This document shows, piece after piece, positions 28,679 to 36,774 of a stretch of DNA of 64,000 bases (positions are counted from its first letter, which is position 1; each line of letters opens with the position of its first letter). The translations under genes and the position numbers were made by a program. The notes under the pieces were generated by a model. It saw only the letters and a list, made by a program, of their open reading frames with translations, had not been told where the DNA came from and ran no database searches. The DNA is taken from NCBI GenBank assembly GCA_037439425.1, contig JBBIWA010000001.1:124001-188000 (forward strand). The letters run 5' to 3'. Source of the stretch: JBBIWA01 sp037439425. Lineage in GTDB: Bacteria; Acidobacteriota; Blastocatellia; RBC074.

Positions 28679-29326
28679 CTACTTTTTACGCCGCCTGGCT
28701 GCCGCTTTGGCCGGCGGCAGCAAATCTTTGACTCTGATTGAGACCTTGGGGAAAGCGACCAGATTGAAACTTTGATTTTCGGTGTAAGTCTGCTTGCTGC
28801 GATAACCGTTTGGTCCCGGATCGCGGTAGTCTTCCAATTCGCGGTCTCGCACATTCAGCAGGCAAAACTGAATAATTCCGTTTTGCGCAAAGAGCGGGCA
28901 TTTGACATCGCGATCATAGGCCAGACTGCCGTCGGCGATTTCCAGCACCAGAAAAATATCCTTCGGCGCCGGATGATGCTCAAGATATCGTTCATCTGGC
29001 GGTGCGGCCAGGACGATGTCAGGTTCGGGCTCGGAGAAATCATTCAGCAAGATCGGGTCTTGCACCTTGATAATCACGCGATCGCCGAAGAGCCTGTTGA
29101 AATAGCGATTCGTGCGCGTCGTCGCGGCCGTATGCTTGACGTTCTTGGGCGGCATTTGAACGATCCTCCCTTCGATCAATTCCACCCGTTCGTCTTCATC
29201 AAGGATGCCAATCTCAGCCAAGCGCTGGTATTCTTCGGCAGTGAAGAGACGCAGGCCGGGGAGGCCGTTCAGCACAGCCTGAGGCTCAGCTTTGGTTTCA
29301 AGAGGGGCTTCAAGCACAGCAGCCAT
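28679..29326 (-). CDS. Uma2 family (DUF820) putative endonuclease
   Basis: The 215-residue protein has the Uma2 domain from about 25 to 195: FTAEEYQRLAEIGILDEDER, VELIEGRIVQM, SEPEPDIVLA, IFLVLEIADGSL. The last two hold the acidic residues of the PD-(D/E)XK-like nuclease core. A basic C-terminal tail follows (AKAAARRRKK). Uma2 genes are strongly expanded in cyanobacteria and some Acidobacteria, and their function is unproven. AAGGTGA precedes the ATG. It is adjacent to a frameshifted paralogue, suggesting tandem duplication with decay of one copy. Confidence 0.85.
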   Translation of the reverse strand: MAAVLEAPLETKAEPQAVLNGLPGLRLFTAEEYQRLAEIGILDEDERVELIEGRIVQMPPKNVKHTAATTRTNRYFNRLFGDRVIIKVQDPILLNDFSEPEPDIVLAAPPDERYLEHHPAPKDIFLVLEIADGSLAYDRDVKCPLFAQNGIIQFCLLNVRDRELEDYRDPGPNGYRSKQTYTENQSFNLVAFPKVSIRVKDLLPPAKAAARRRKK

Positions 29327-29348
29327 AAATCTTCACCTTCTATCTGCC

Positions 29349-30350
29349 TTATCCGCCAATGCAGGACATCGTCCGCAGCGGCTGCACAAAATCAGGATCA
29401 TTGATGTGATGGCGGTCTTCTTTCTTCTCGACTGTCGCCAGAATGAAAGCAATCAATTCATCGCGCGTCGCGCCGCGGCGCAACAGCGCTTTGATGTTGT
29501 GCTCGACGGTTGAAAACAGGCAGGTGCGAATCATGCCATCAGCCGTCAACCGAATCCGGCTGCAATGGCCGCAGAAGGGTTGCGTCACCGGATTGATGAA
29601 GCCGACTTCGCCAGGTGCGCCGTCGGCGAACGAGAAGCGCCGCGCCGTCTCGCTCAGGTTTTCACGCTTGACCGGCAAGAGCGGGTAGACTTCATTGATG
29701 CGCTGGCGCAGCTCTTCGCCCGGCACGACCATTTCGCGCCGCCAGACCTTGCCGTTATCCAGCGGCATGAACTCGATGAAGCGCACGTGCACACCTTTGT
29801 CTCGCGCGAACGCAGCGAAGTCAATCACCTGATCATCGTTGATTCCGCGCATCACCACACAATTGATTTTGACCGGATCCAGGCCCGCTGCCAGCGCGGC
29901 GTCAATCCCGTCCAGGACCTTCGGCAATTCATTGCGCCCGGTCATGAGCGCAAAGCGATCAGGCTGCAATGAATCGAGACTGATCGTGATCCGCCGCAAC
30001 CCAGCCTCTTTCAAGCCTTGCGCTCGGTGGCTGAGCGAGTGCGCGTTGGTCGTCATAGCCAGGTCTTCGATACCTGCAATTCGGGCGAGCCGCGCAATCA
30101 AGCTTTCTACATCGCGGCGCACCATCGGCTCGCCGCCAGTGACGCGCAGCTTGGTAATGCCGAGTGAGACGAAGATCTCTGCTAACTGGACGATCTCTTC
30201 ATAAGTCAGAATCTCGGCTTTCGGCTGCCACTGCATCGCTTCCTGCGGCATGCAGTAGAAGCAGCGGAAATTGCAACGGTCCGTGATCGAGATACGTAGA
30301 TCACGAATCGCGCGGCCATAGCTGTCTTGCAGAAGGGCTGCTTTCATCAT
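29349..30350 (-). CDS. moaA: GTP 3',8-cyclase (molybdenum cofactor synthesis)
   Basis: MoaA is a radical-SAM enzyme that converts GTP to 3',8-cyclo-GTP, the first step to molybdopterin. The 333-residue product has the SAM cluster CNFRCFYCM, the GGEP motif in RVTGGEPMVRRDV, and the second C-terminal cluster CGHCSRIRLTADGMIRTC. It ends in the conserved double glycine (SCIGG) needed for MoaC-coupled chemistry. The ATG at 30350 is preferred to a TTG at 30389 because homologues start here. No clear Shine-Dalgarno is visible. Other moa genes are not in the window. The YedY-like enzyme at 46.5 kb would use the cofactor. Confidence 0.96.
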   Translation of the reverse strand: MMKAALLQDSYGRAIRDLRISITDRCNFRCFYCMPQEAMQWQPKAEILTYEEIVQLAEIFVSLGITKLRVTGGEPMVRRDVESLIARLARIAGIEDLAMTTNAHSLSHRAQGLKEAGLRRITISLDSLQPDRFALMTGRNELPKVLDGIDAALAAGLDPVKINCVVMRGINDDQVIDFAAFARDKGVHVRFIEFMPLDNGKVWRREMVVPGEELRQRINEVYPLLPVKRENLSETARRFSFADGAPGEVGFINPVTQPFCGHCSRIRLTADGMIRTCLFSTVEHNIKALLRRGATRDELIAFILATVEKKEDRHHINDPDFVQPLRTMSCIGG

Positions 30351-30445
30351 GGCAATCACGCTGAATCTATTTTCGGAATCCGTAGTCAAACATTCTACCA
30401 GCCTTCGCTCACAAAGTCAGTTCTGCCGGAGCAATTGAAAAATAA

Positions 30446-30483
30446 TAAGCCTGCCACCCTCGAGGCAGTGGGTGTCAGGCTTA
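30446..30483 (-). terminator. Intrinsic terminator downstream of epsI
   Basis: A 14-bp stem with one mismatch (TAAGCCTGcCACCC with GGGTGtCAGGCTTA) encloses a 10-nt loop. Read on the minus strand it is followed by TTATTTTTC. It ends the epsI transcript. Confidence 0.85.
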
Positions 30484-30509
30484 ATATTTAGGAGCCTCTT
30501 GGTCCGGAG

Positions 30510-31151
30510 TCAATTCGGGATATAGCGAGTCAACTGAGGCAACAGAAGCTGCACAAAAGCCAGCCCCTCTTCTAAGGCTTTGGGCTCTCCCCCGACTCGC
30601 TCATTCACAGGCAAAATGACGCGGACCAGTGCGCCATCCGTGCGCCGCTTGGCAATTGCGTCTATCACCGTATAGATCTTCCCCCAATATTCGCTCGCGA
30701 CGACGCGCCCGCGTCCCTGATACCAGTAAAGCGTGAGCATCTTCTCGCCGCTCTTCCCGATCAGGTACAGATTAATCTCTCCGTCGTCAAGGCGAAGCTG
30801 CTCGTGGCGCAGCATTGCCCAGCCAGCGCCGGGCAGGCAGTTTTGCGGTGAATGATAGGTTTTACCGTTGCGCTGACTCGCGTAGTAGCCGATAAAGAGA
30901 AAAGCAGCCACTCCCTTCTCATTGGCGTAAGTGCAGGAGAGGTAGTCATCCGGTTGCAGTTTTTCGAGAATTTCCGGGTCCAGTATTTGATTCTCCACTC
31001 GCCGCCAGGAGCCTAGATGCTCAGGAAAGCTCGTGAAGGCTTCGCGCGCTGGCACCTGCTCCCGTTCGCTGGCGCGCGCCAGATAACGGGTAAATCCGGC
31101 CGCGATCAGCAGGAAAGCCAGCATGAGGATAAAGCTGAAATGTTTGGTCAT
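30510..31151 (-). CDS. EpsI family exosortase-associated protein
   Basis: The 213-residue product has an N-terminal membrane segment (FSFILMLAFLLIAAGFTRYL) and an EpsI/DUF3485 domain: FPEHLGSWRR, DDYLSCTYAN, GYYASQRNGKTYHSPQNCLPGAGW, LYWYQGRGR. The conserved HSPQNCLPG motif is complete. EpsI proteins accompany exosortases and are thought to aid sorting or polysaccharide-linked export; the biochemical role is unknown. The exosortase gene lies 60 bp upstream on the same strand. In many genomes the two are fused or adjacent. A terminator follows. Confidence 0.9.
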   Translation of the reverse strand: MTKHFSFILMLAFLLIAAGFTRYLARASEREQVPAREAFTSFPEHLGSWRRVENQILDPEILEKLQPDDYLSCTYANEKGVAAFLFIGYYASQRNGKTYHSPQNCLPGAGWAMLRHEQLRLDDGEINLYLIGKSGEKMLTLYWYQGRGRVVASEYWGKIYTVIDAIAKRRTDGALVRVILPVNERVGGEPKALEEGLAFVQLLLPQLTRYIPN

Positions 31152-31211
31152 CACTCAACCGATCCCGACTTTATTCAGCACCCATTCGCAGCCTGGGCCG
31201 AGGAACTGCCA

Positions 31212-32141
31212 TCATGGTTGCGTCTCTTCAGGCGCTTTCGTAGTGGTGAAATCTGGATCAAACTGATCCAGGGTAACCAGATCGCGTTGCGGTCGCTTGA
31301 ATAATCTTTCCGCAAGGCTTAACCCTCGCGCCGCCACGAGAAAAAGCAGGAGGGCAGTGACGAAAACTAACCAGCCGGAGAAGCTGTGCATAAACCCTTT
31401 GGCGGCTGCTATCCCATAGTAATGAGCCATAATGCCAGTGCCCGCGACGCGAGCAGCGTTGGTAGCGATCGCAATGGGAATAACCAGAGCCAACAACACC
31501 AGACGGCGCCACCACCTTGGTTCGGAGAAATAGACATAGGTGACGGCCAGAGTCGCCAGAGCCATCAGCGAGCGAATGCCACTGCAAGCTTCGACGACCT
31601 GCAACTTCATGTGCGCCAGCTCAATCACATTGCCTTCGCGCAGCGCAGGAATGCCCAGCCAGCCTATGGTTCGCGCCGCGTAGTCGGAAGCCAGTAGTTG
31701 GAGCGGGAACGCCACCTGGTTAAAGACAATCGTCGGGATGGGAATCGCCAACAGAAACAGCCCGAGGGGAAACATCAGTCGGCGAAGCCAGCTCAGCCCA
31801 AAGAAGTAGATCACCAGCCCGGCAATCGCCACCACAAAAGAAATTCGGGAGATATAGAACTCAGCGCCGATAATCCCAGCCAGCAGCATCAACACAGCCA
31901 CCAGCACCAGCAGACCACCTAACCAGAGGCGAGGCTCTTGTGGCGCAGTCACCAGGCGGTGGCGACTCACCCAGAGCGCATAACCGCTAATGAGCGGGAT
32001 CAGAAATCCATGCGAATAATTCTCATCCACCCACCAATCACTAACCAGGCGGGTGAGCACCCCAGAGTAGAGCCAGAGTAGAGCCAGGCCAATTGCTCCA
32101 AGGCGGAGAATTATCGTTGAGTCAAGCTTGATCAGCTTCAC
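31212..32141 (-). CDS. Exosortase (transmembrane cysteine transpeptidase)
   Basis: The 309-residue polytopic protein has about eight membrane helices. The exosortase active-site residues are in place: Cys in VEACSGIRSL, Arg in TNAARV, and His in HSFSGW. Exosortases cut and anchor PEP-CTERM-type tails at the outer face of the cytoplasmic membrane. The start is GTG at 32141 with AGGA upstream. A non-membrane C-terminal tail of about 35 residues (RPQRDLVTLDQF..) follows. No PEP-CTERM substrate or EPS gene cluster is visible within the window, so the pair is locally isolated. Confidence 0.92.
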   Translation of the reverse strand: MKLIKLDSTIILRLGAIGLALLWLYSGVLTRLVSDWWVDENYSHGFLIPLISGYALWVSRHRLVTAPQEPRLWLGGLLVLVAVLMLLAGIIGAEFYISRISFVVAIAGLVIYFFGLSWLRRLMFPLGLFLLAIPIPTIVFNQVAFPLQLLASDYAARTIGWLGIPALREGNVIELAHMKLQVVEACSGIRSLMALATLAVTYVYFSEPRWWRRLVLLALVIPIAIATNAARVAGTGIMAHYYGIAAAKGFMHSFSGWLVFVTALLLFLVAARGLSLAERLFKRPQRDLVTLDQFDPDFTTTKAPEETQP

Positions 32142-33042
32142 TTCTTGTCCTCAACGGCCGGGGCCACCGCTGTCTTGTTGAGAAAAAACGGAATTTGTCA
32201 CTGCAGGTTCGCAAAATCCGTTACCTGTACCTGTGATGAACCAAGCGCTTACCGGCTTCGCTACTTCGGGCCTATTATGCGGCATGAAGGCCGCTCAGCG
32301 CCAGACGAGAGGAGAAATCTTGCTCTCTTGGCTCAAACTCTAACGCGACCAGCTGCCGCCTCCGTGCTGGCGCAACTTTTAGACCTCAAGGCCGCCTTGG
32401 CCTGGCACAGCGATTGTTTAGAATCAGGGCGTGTGAGGTTCAAGTTGCTTTGAGTCGGCATCAATCGCTGATCTGCCGAGACTGCGAAGGATGCCGACCT
32501 GTTGTCTGGTTGTTTGTCAGCATCCGATTACCGGGGTGGAAAGATGCGCTGCGGCGACAGCCCCGGCGACCTTGCCGGAGCTGTCTGGCTACCAGTGGCG
32601 CAGCCTGAGAAAGCCTGCCACCTTTCACTGAGGTTTAATCGTCGTGGGAACGAAGTCGTCAGATAGACGAGCCAAGTTCCCTTTTCGTGTTTTTGAGCCT
32701 CAGTAGTTGGTTCGCGCCCTGTCAGACTCCCAATGCAGCACCTGAGTTTCGGATCCCGCGTGACCTAGTGCCAGGAATCCATTCGCTGGTGGTGAGGATT
32801 GGCAATCAGGTGAGCAGCGCCACCTCGATCCATGCGGAATGAAAGGCGAGGATTTGAGCTACGGCCCACTCAAGGCTCATCACGTTCAAGCGGGAACTTG
32901 CGAGCTTGAACCCTCACCCGGGAAGGGGCAGGTCCGGGGAGAGGGGTTCAAGGCGGGCGCGTCGCTACTGCGAGTGGGCGACGCGCCCTTTTATCTTGAG
33001 AACCGATGAGCTTCCGCTCACTTCTCTGGGGCGAAGTTCACT
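32142..33042. other. Long intergenic stretch without a gene
   Basis: About 900 bp lie between the exosortase start and the UPF0210 stop. Open frames here are short and lack coding character. The only clear structure is a strong hairpin terminator at 32955-32993. A direct A/G-rich stretch with a small inverted repeat lies near 32910-32950. The stretch is probably decayed coding DNA. Confidence 0.5.
32955..32993 (+). terminator. Strong intrinsic terminator with no upstream gene
   Basis: An 11-bp perfect stem GGGCGCGTCGC/GCGACGCGCCC (32955-32965 with 32978-32988) is followed by TTTTAT on the plus strand. No plus-strand gene precedes it in the preceding 800 bp. Confidence 0.75.
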
Positions 33043-34428
33043 CTAATTCCGCAGGCTATGAACTGGCGCCGGTATGTGTCCACCGCGATGGACAAATCGC
33101 GAGCAGTCGAAGCGGTTGATGGGCATCACCGGAGCGCGGCCAAGCAATCCACCAAATTCCACCATCTCGCCGACGCGCTTGCCCGGCGCTGGGATAATGC
33201 GCACAGCTGTGGTCTTGTTGTTCATCACCCCAATTGCCATTTCGTCGGCGATGATGGCCGCAATCGTTTCAGCCGGAGTATCGCCTGGCACGGCGACCAT
33301 ATCGAGGCCCACGGAACAGACCGAAGTCATCGCTTCGAGCTTTTCGAGGCTCAGCGCCCCAATCCGCACGGCTTCGATCATCGCGCTATCCTCAGAGACT
33401 GGGATGAAAGCTCCGCTCATCCCACCTATATGGCCCGAAGCCATCGCTCCGCCTTTCTTGACCGCGTCAGTCAGCAACGCGAGCGCTGCTGTCGAGCCGG
33501 GCGCACCAGCCCTCTCCAGCCCCATATGCTCCAAAATCTCGGCGACTGAATCCCCTACGGAGGGAGTGGGAGCCAGACTCAGATCAATGATCCCGAATTG
33601 CACGCCGAGCCGGCGCGCCGTTTCGCGCCCTACCAGTTCGCCCGCGCGTGTGATCTTGAAGGCCACGCGCTTGATCGTCTCTGCCAGCTGGCTTAGCTCG
33701 CACTCTCCTGCATGCTGCACCGCATGCGCTACCACTCCCGGCCCTGAGACTCCCACGTTGATGACCACCTCCGGCTCGCCTATGCCGTGAAATGCTCCCG
33801 CCATAAATGGATTGTCATCAACCGCGTTGGCAAAGACGACAAACTTGGCGCAACCCAGCCCACCTGCGCTGGCTGTGCGCTGAGCTAGGTCTTTGATCTG
33901 ATGGCCGAGGCGCGCCACCGCAGTCATATTGATCCCGGCGCGGGTGGTCGCAGCATTGACCGAGCCGCAGAGCCTTTCGGTCAGGGCCAGCGCTTCAGGC
34001 AGCGCCTCCAGATAGAGTTCATCCCCGCGCGTCATCCCCTTTTGGACGAGCGCCGAGAACCCGCCGATGAAATCCACCCTGATCTCAGCAGCCACGCGGT
34101 CAAGCGCACGCGCCAGCGCGACGAAATCCGGCCGGTCGGCGCTTTCAGCTACCAGCACCACGGGAGTCACGGCAAGGCGCCGATTAGCGATGGGAACACC
34201 ATATTCGGCCGAGATTTCGTCGGTTACCTGAACCAGGCGGGAAGCATAATTGGCGATCTTGCGATAGACCTTCTCGCAGATGGCCGCCATCGAGCTATCG
34301 GAGCAATCGCGCAGCGAGATGCCCATCGTCACCGTCCGGATGTCGAGATGCTCCATCTCGGTCATCCGAATCGTTTCCACAATCTCAATCGGCGTGTATC
34401 GCATATTCTGAAACCACCACTGCGGCAT
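33043..34428 (-). CDS. UPF0210 / PFL-family protein
   Basis: The 461-residue product matches UPF0210 throughout: LDIRTVTMGISLRDC, VDFIGGFSALVQKGMT, INVGVSGPGVV, FGIIDLSLAPTPSVGDSVAEILE, GHIGGMSGAFIPVSED, NNKTTAVRIIPAPGK. The family is distantly related to glycyl-radical-type barrels but lacks a demonstrated reaction. The usual genomic partner, an ACT-domain UPF0237 protein, is present two genes upstream on the same strand. The start at 34428 is only 5 bp after the preceding stop; an in-frame ATG at 34404 is equally possible. Amino-acid-linked regulation is inferred from the ACT partner. Confidence 0.9.
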   Translation of the reverse strand: MPQWWFQNMRYTPIEIVETIRMTEMEHLDIRTVTMGISLRDCSDSSMAAICEKVYRKIANYASRLVQVTDEISAEYGVPIANRRLAVTPVVLVAESADRPDFVALARALDRVAAEIRVDFIGGFSALVQKGMTRGDELYLEALPEALALTERLCGSVNAATTRAGINMTAVARLGHQIKDLAQRTASAGGLGCAKFVVFANAVDDNPFMAGAFHGIGEPEVVINVGVSGPGVVAHAVQHAGECELSQLAETIKRVAFKITRAGELVGRETARRLGVQFGIIDLSLAPTPSVGDSVAEILEHMGLERAGAPGSTAALALLTDAVKKGGAMASGHIGGMSGAFIPVSEDSAMIEAVRIGALSLEKLEAMTSVCSVGLDMVAVPGDTPAETIAAIIADEMAIGVMNNKTTAVRIIPAPGKRVGEMVEFGGLLGRAPVMPINRFDCSRFVHRGGHIPAPVHSLRN

Positions 34429-34433
34429 CGCTG

Positions 34434-34964
34434 TCAGTACTTACCCGCGATGTAAGCCAGCACCAGCACTCCGATGAAAACAAGCAGAAACAGGGCCGCG
34501 AAGAGGACCAGGCGGTGATGCTGGCGGTTAGTGGTACTTGGCAAGACCTGGGTGAAAAACGGCTTGGGTGTTAGCCCACCCGGGCCCGACAACGGCGCTC
34601 GCCGGCGGTTAACTCGGGCCGGAGCATCCGATGCGGCAGCGGGCGGCCCAAGCGGCGGTGGCTCGAAGATGGTGTATCGTTCGTCTTTCCCAAATCGCTT
34701 AGCATCGGGCTTGTCCTCTTGGCGCGACTCAGGCGGAGGCGTCGCCTCCGCAATCGGGACGATCATTGACTCTTCTCTGGCCGGTTGAGAGGGTGCGAGC
34801 GAGAGTGGCTGCGGCTCTGCCTGCGGGGCAGACTTGCTCTGAGGCCAATCCTTGCGAGGGGAAAGTGGCAGCCTCTCCCCGAAGTACTGTCTGACCGGAG
34901 TGCCGCACTTGTTACAGAAACGAGCACGTTGCCTGAGCTGTGCTCCACATTCTTGACAAAACAT
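34434..34964 (-). CDS. Zinc-ribbon protein with C-terminal membrane anchor
   Basis: The 176-residue protein starts with a double-CxxC zinc ribbon (FCQECGAQL and RFCNKCGTP). A long Pro/Ala-rich disordered linker (about 35-145) leads to a single hydrophobic segment at the C-terminus (LVLFAALFLLVFIGVLVLAY). It is therefore probably a tail-anchored inner-membrane protein with a cytoplasmic ribbon. The family is generic (zinc_ribbon_2) and the function unknown. It sits between the ACT-domain gene and the UPF0210 gene with a 5-bp gap to the latter, so it is co-transcribed with them. Confidence 0.8.
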   Translation of the reverse strand: MFCQECGAQLRQRARFCNKCGTPVRQYFGERLPLSPRKDWPQSKSAPQAEPQPLSLAPSQPAREESMIVPIAEATPPPESRQEDKPDAKRFGKDERYTIFEPPPLGPPAAASDAPARVNRRRAPLSGPGGLTPKPFFTQVLPSTTNRQHHRLVLFAALFLLVFIGVLVLAYIAGKY

Positions 34965-35031
34965 AGGAGACCAATAATCGGTAATTTGTCTGAAGGTCCT
35001 TGCCTCTCATTCTGCGTTCATTGCTGAAGCT

Positions 35032-35472
35032 TCAGACCCGGTGCATGGAATGGAAGATGTCTTCGCGTTGAGCGTAGATGCGCACGCCGACGCGATCTCC
35101 CACCTCTTTGAGGCGCAGCTTTAAAGTAGAGAGATCCGTAGTGGCATATCTGGCATCGGCAATCAGCACCATGGCGAATTTGCCCTCTACTACAGTCTGA
35201 TTCATGTCCACGATGTCGTATTGCGCCTCGGCCAGTGCGCTGGTAATTGCTGCCACAATGCCCGGCCGGCTGACGCCGAAGGCTGAGATCACAACGTGGT
35301 CGTCACGCTTGGGGAGCTCAGCTTCAGCCTGCCTCTGTTCTCCCTGCCCGCTGTTTTGAACAATCCGATACACATCCATCACCAGATTCTCAACTAGCTC
35401 CTTATCAGCAGCTGCTCCCAGGCGATTGTAGACAGCCTTGGTGATCTGATAAATCAACTCTTGGTTCGTCAT
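35032..35472 (-). CDS. ACT-domain protein (UPF0237-like)
   Basis: The 146-residue protein has an N-terminal helical region of about 55 residues and then an ACT domain (HVVISAFGVSRPGIVAAITSAL, YDIVDMNQTVVEGKFAMVLI). The ACT part matches UPF0237 proteins that pair genetically with UPF0210. ACT domains usually bind amino acids, with the ligand contact at the GVSRPGIV turn. The helical extension is not usual for the short (about 90 residue) UPF0237 members. It overlaps the stop of the upstream gene by 4 bp (ATGA) and is followed by the zinc-ribbon and UPF0210 genes. Confidence 0.87.
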   Translation of the reverse strand: MTNQELIYQITKAVYNRLGAAADKELVENLVMDVYRIVQNSGQGEQRQAEAELPKRDDHVVISAFGVSRPGIVAAITSALAEAQYDIVDMNQTVVEGKFAMVLIADARYATTDLSTLKLRLKEVGDRVGVRIYAQREDIFHSMHRV

Positions 35473-35897
35473 GGCTTCCAGGTCTCAAGAGCGCTTTGAA
35501 ACTCACGGTAAGGGGCGCCCCAATTGAGCTTTAAGTACGTGAGAAGGCTACGCCACCTAACATAACAGCCGCGCTTGTGCAGTGGCTCCGGCGATTCAGT
35601 CTCACACAGTTCACGCAGCCGTTGCCAGCTCGCCGCAGCTTTGAGCAGGTAAATTGGCTCCAGCAACAGGCCAATATCTTTCGTCCACTGTGGCGGCGTT
35701 TGGCCGAGACGCAGCGCAAACAGTTCCACCAGCGAGGCAGCCAGAAGGCGCGAATCATTTGTCTGCGGCTTCGGATACTCGTTCAGGCCCGGAATTTCGT
35801 GCCGCAACTCCTGTGTCAGAGTGCGGAGAAGCAAGCTCTCTGCGGTTGAGCGCGGCTTCAGCCAGTTGTTCAATCGTTGCCGTAAAGCGTCTTCCAT
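35469..35897 (-). CDS. Uncharacterised small helical protein
   Basis: The ATG at 35897 gives 142 residues starting MEDALRQRLNNWL. A longer frame reaches 35948 but its extra residues come from the PIN-remnant boundary. The protein is helical and contains PPQWTKDIGLLLEPIYLLKA and LCETESPEPLHKRG. I have the impression of similar small proteins in accessory regions of Acidobacteria and cyanobacteria but cannot name the family. The 4-bp overlap with the ACT gene suggests translational coupling. No ribosome site is obvious, so the start and even the function as a true gene are only moderately supported. Confidence 0.5.
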   Translation of the reverse strand: MEDALRQRLNNWLKPRSTAESLLLRTLTQELRHEIPGLNEYPKPQTNDSRLLAASLVELFALRLGQTPPQWTKDIGLLLEPIYLLKAAASWQRLRELCETESPEPLHKRGCYVRWRSLLTYLKLNWGAPYREFQSALETWKP

Positions 35898-35955
35898 AAA
35901 TTTGCAAACCAGCACTAGTTCAATCTTCTGGCCCTGAGCTCCGGCCATCAGTCAA

Positions 35956-36018
35956 GGCAATGGCGGCGATCTTCAAATCCATCGTGCTGATGCTCAGGCG
36001 CAAGCTTTGCAGGCACTG
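35956..36018. repeat. 63-bp exact direct repeat, copy A
   Basis: This copy is identical base for base to 37386-37448. It encodes, on the minus strand, the core of a PIN domain. The copies are 1.43 kb apart and flank the AAA remnant and xisH-xisI. Confidence 0.9.
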
Positions 36019-36060
36019 GAACTTGAGCGAGCTCGGCTTCAAGCGCCGCGCCCCGAACTT
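35956..36060 (-). pseudogene. VapC/PIN toxin fragment, copy 1 of a duplication
   Basis: The minus strand reads LKFQCLQSLRLSISTMDLKI then AAIAL. This is the helix-strand core of VapC-type PIN domains (consensus isTMDLkIAAiALa), where the Asp is a catalytic metal ligand. The reading ends abruptly at ALTDG, beside the start of the helical protein gene. The 63 bp at 35956-36018 are identical to 37386-37448. Confidence 0.6.
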
Positions 36061-36279
36061 CAAGTTCCGGGGCTGCCATCAGCTTGTTCTCCTTCCGTTT
36101 CCCTTCGATTCAAGCCAGCATCGTGAATGCTATCCAGCTTGGCTATGCTTGAAGCATAAGCCTGACCTCTGCCTGCGGTAATCAAGCAGATAGCTCGCAA
36201 TGAGTGTTCTCATCAACCATGATACAAGTAGGTCTGCGCATCTAACGTTCCGCGGCAGTGCAGCTTCTGGAACGAGGAT

Positions 36280-36372
36280 TCACCGCTCGCTACGCTGATC
36301 AGCGGCACGCAGTTCGCGCCGCAATGTCGTCTTGCCACCGCCCAGCCCGCCAGTCAACACGAGACGTGAACA
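36280..36372 (-). pseudogene. Fragment of an AAA-type ATPase (Walker A only)
   Basis: The minus strand reads RLVLTGGLGGGKTTLRRELR then AADQRSER and a stop at 36280. GGLGGGKTTL is a P-loop, and LTGGpGGGKTTLlreLra is typical of a small AAA-family ATPase N-terminus. Only about 30 residues remain. Confidence 0.5.
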
Positions 36373-36432
36373 ACTGGCCAGACCCTGATCATCAGATCGC
36401 AAGTGGTTGCCGGGCGGTAAGAGATGATCGCT

Positions 36433-36774
36433 TCAGGCTGGAGCGAATTCGGTGTCAGGGCGTTCTTCGGGATGGTGGAAAGCTAGCACGATGTCATCCT
36501 TTGGCACCCCCGCTTCCAGCAGATCAGTAGCTATGCCCTCTTCCGTCCAATCCTCTTCAATCCAGAATTTGCCGTCGCGTAGGCGGATGTAGGCGGTGAC
36601 ATAATTGACGCGCTCATCGCCTGACCAGCCCAAATTCAGCCACATATAATGCCCGCGCTCATCATCCATCAACAGCAAATGCTCGACGCCGGGTGTCGGT
36701 CGGCGACTGGTGATCTCCTGATATTCAGTCAGGATGCGCTTAATCAGTTCGCGGTATCGGCTCAATTTATCCAT
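36433..36774 (-). CDS. xisI: XisI-like protein
   Basis: The 113-residue protein matches XisI: MDKLSRYRELIKRILTEY, LLLMDDERGHYMWLNLGW, YIRLRDGKFWIEEDWTEEGI, DDIVLAFHHPEERP. XisI was named as a controlling factor for excision of the Anabaena fdxN element. Most homologues are found as xisH-xisI pairs with no such element, so excision is not implied. It overlaps the end of xisH by 13 bp, which indicates coupled translation. The C-terminal FAPA matches the common family end. Confidence 0.9.
   Translation of the reverse strand: MDKLSRYRELIKRILTEYQEITSRRPTPGVEHLLLMDDERGHYMWLNLGWSGDERVNYVTAYIRLRDGKFWIEEDWTEEGIATDLLEAGVPKDDIVLAFHHPEERPDTEFAPA

Noticed and set aside
28772..29404. 210-codon open frame antisense to the Uma2 gene
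   Set aside because: It is a shadow of Uma2 and moaA; no domain or start signal.
32145..32453. 102-codon plus-strand ORF upstream of the exosortase
   Set aside because: It has no start signal and no family pattern, and lies in non-coding sequence.
33074..33790. 238-codon open frame antisense to the UPF0210 gene
   Set aside because: It is a shadow of the real gene; its composition is a reflection of codon bias and it has no motif.
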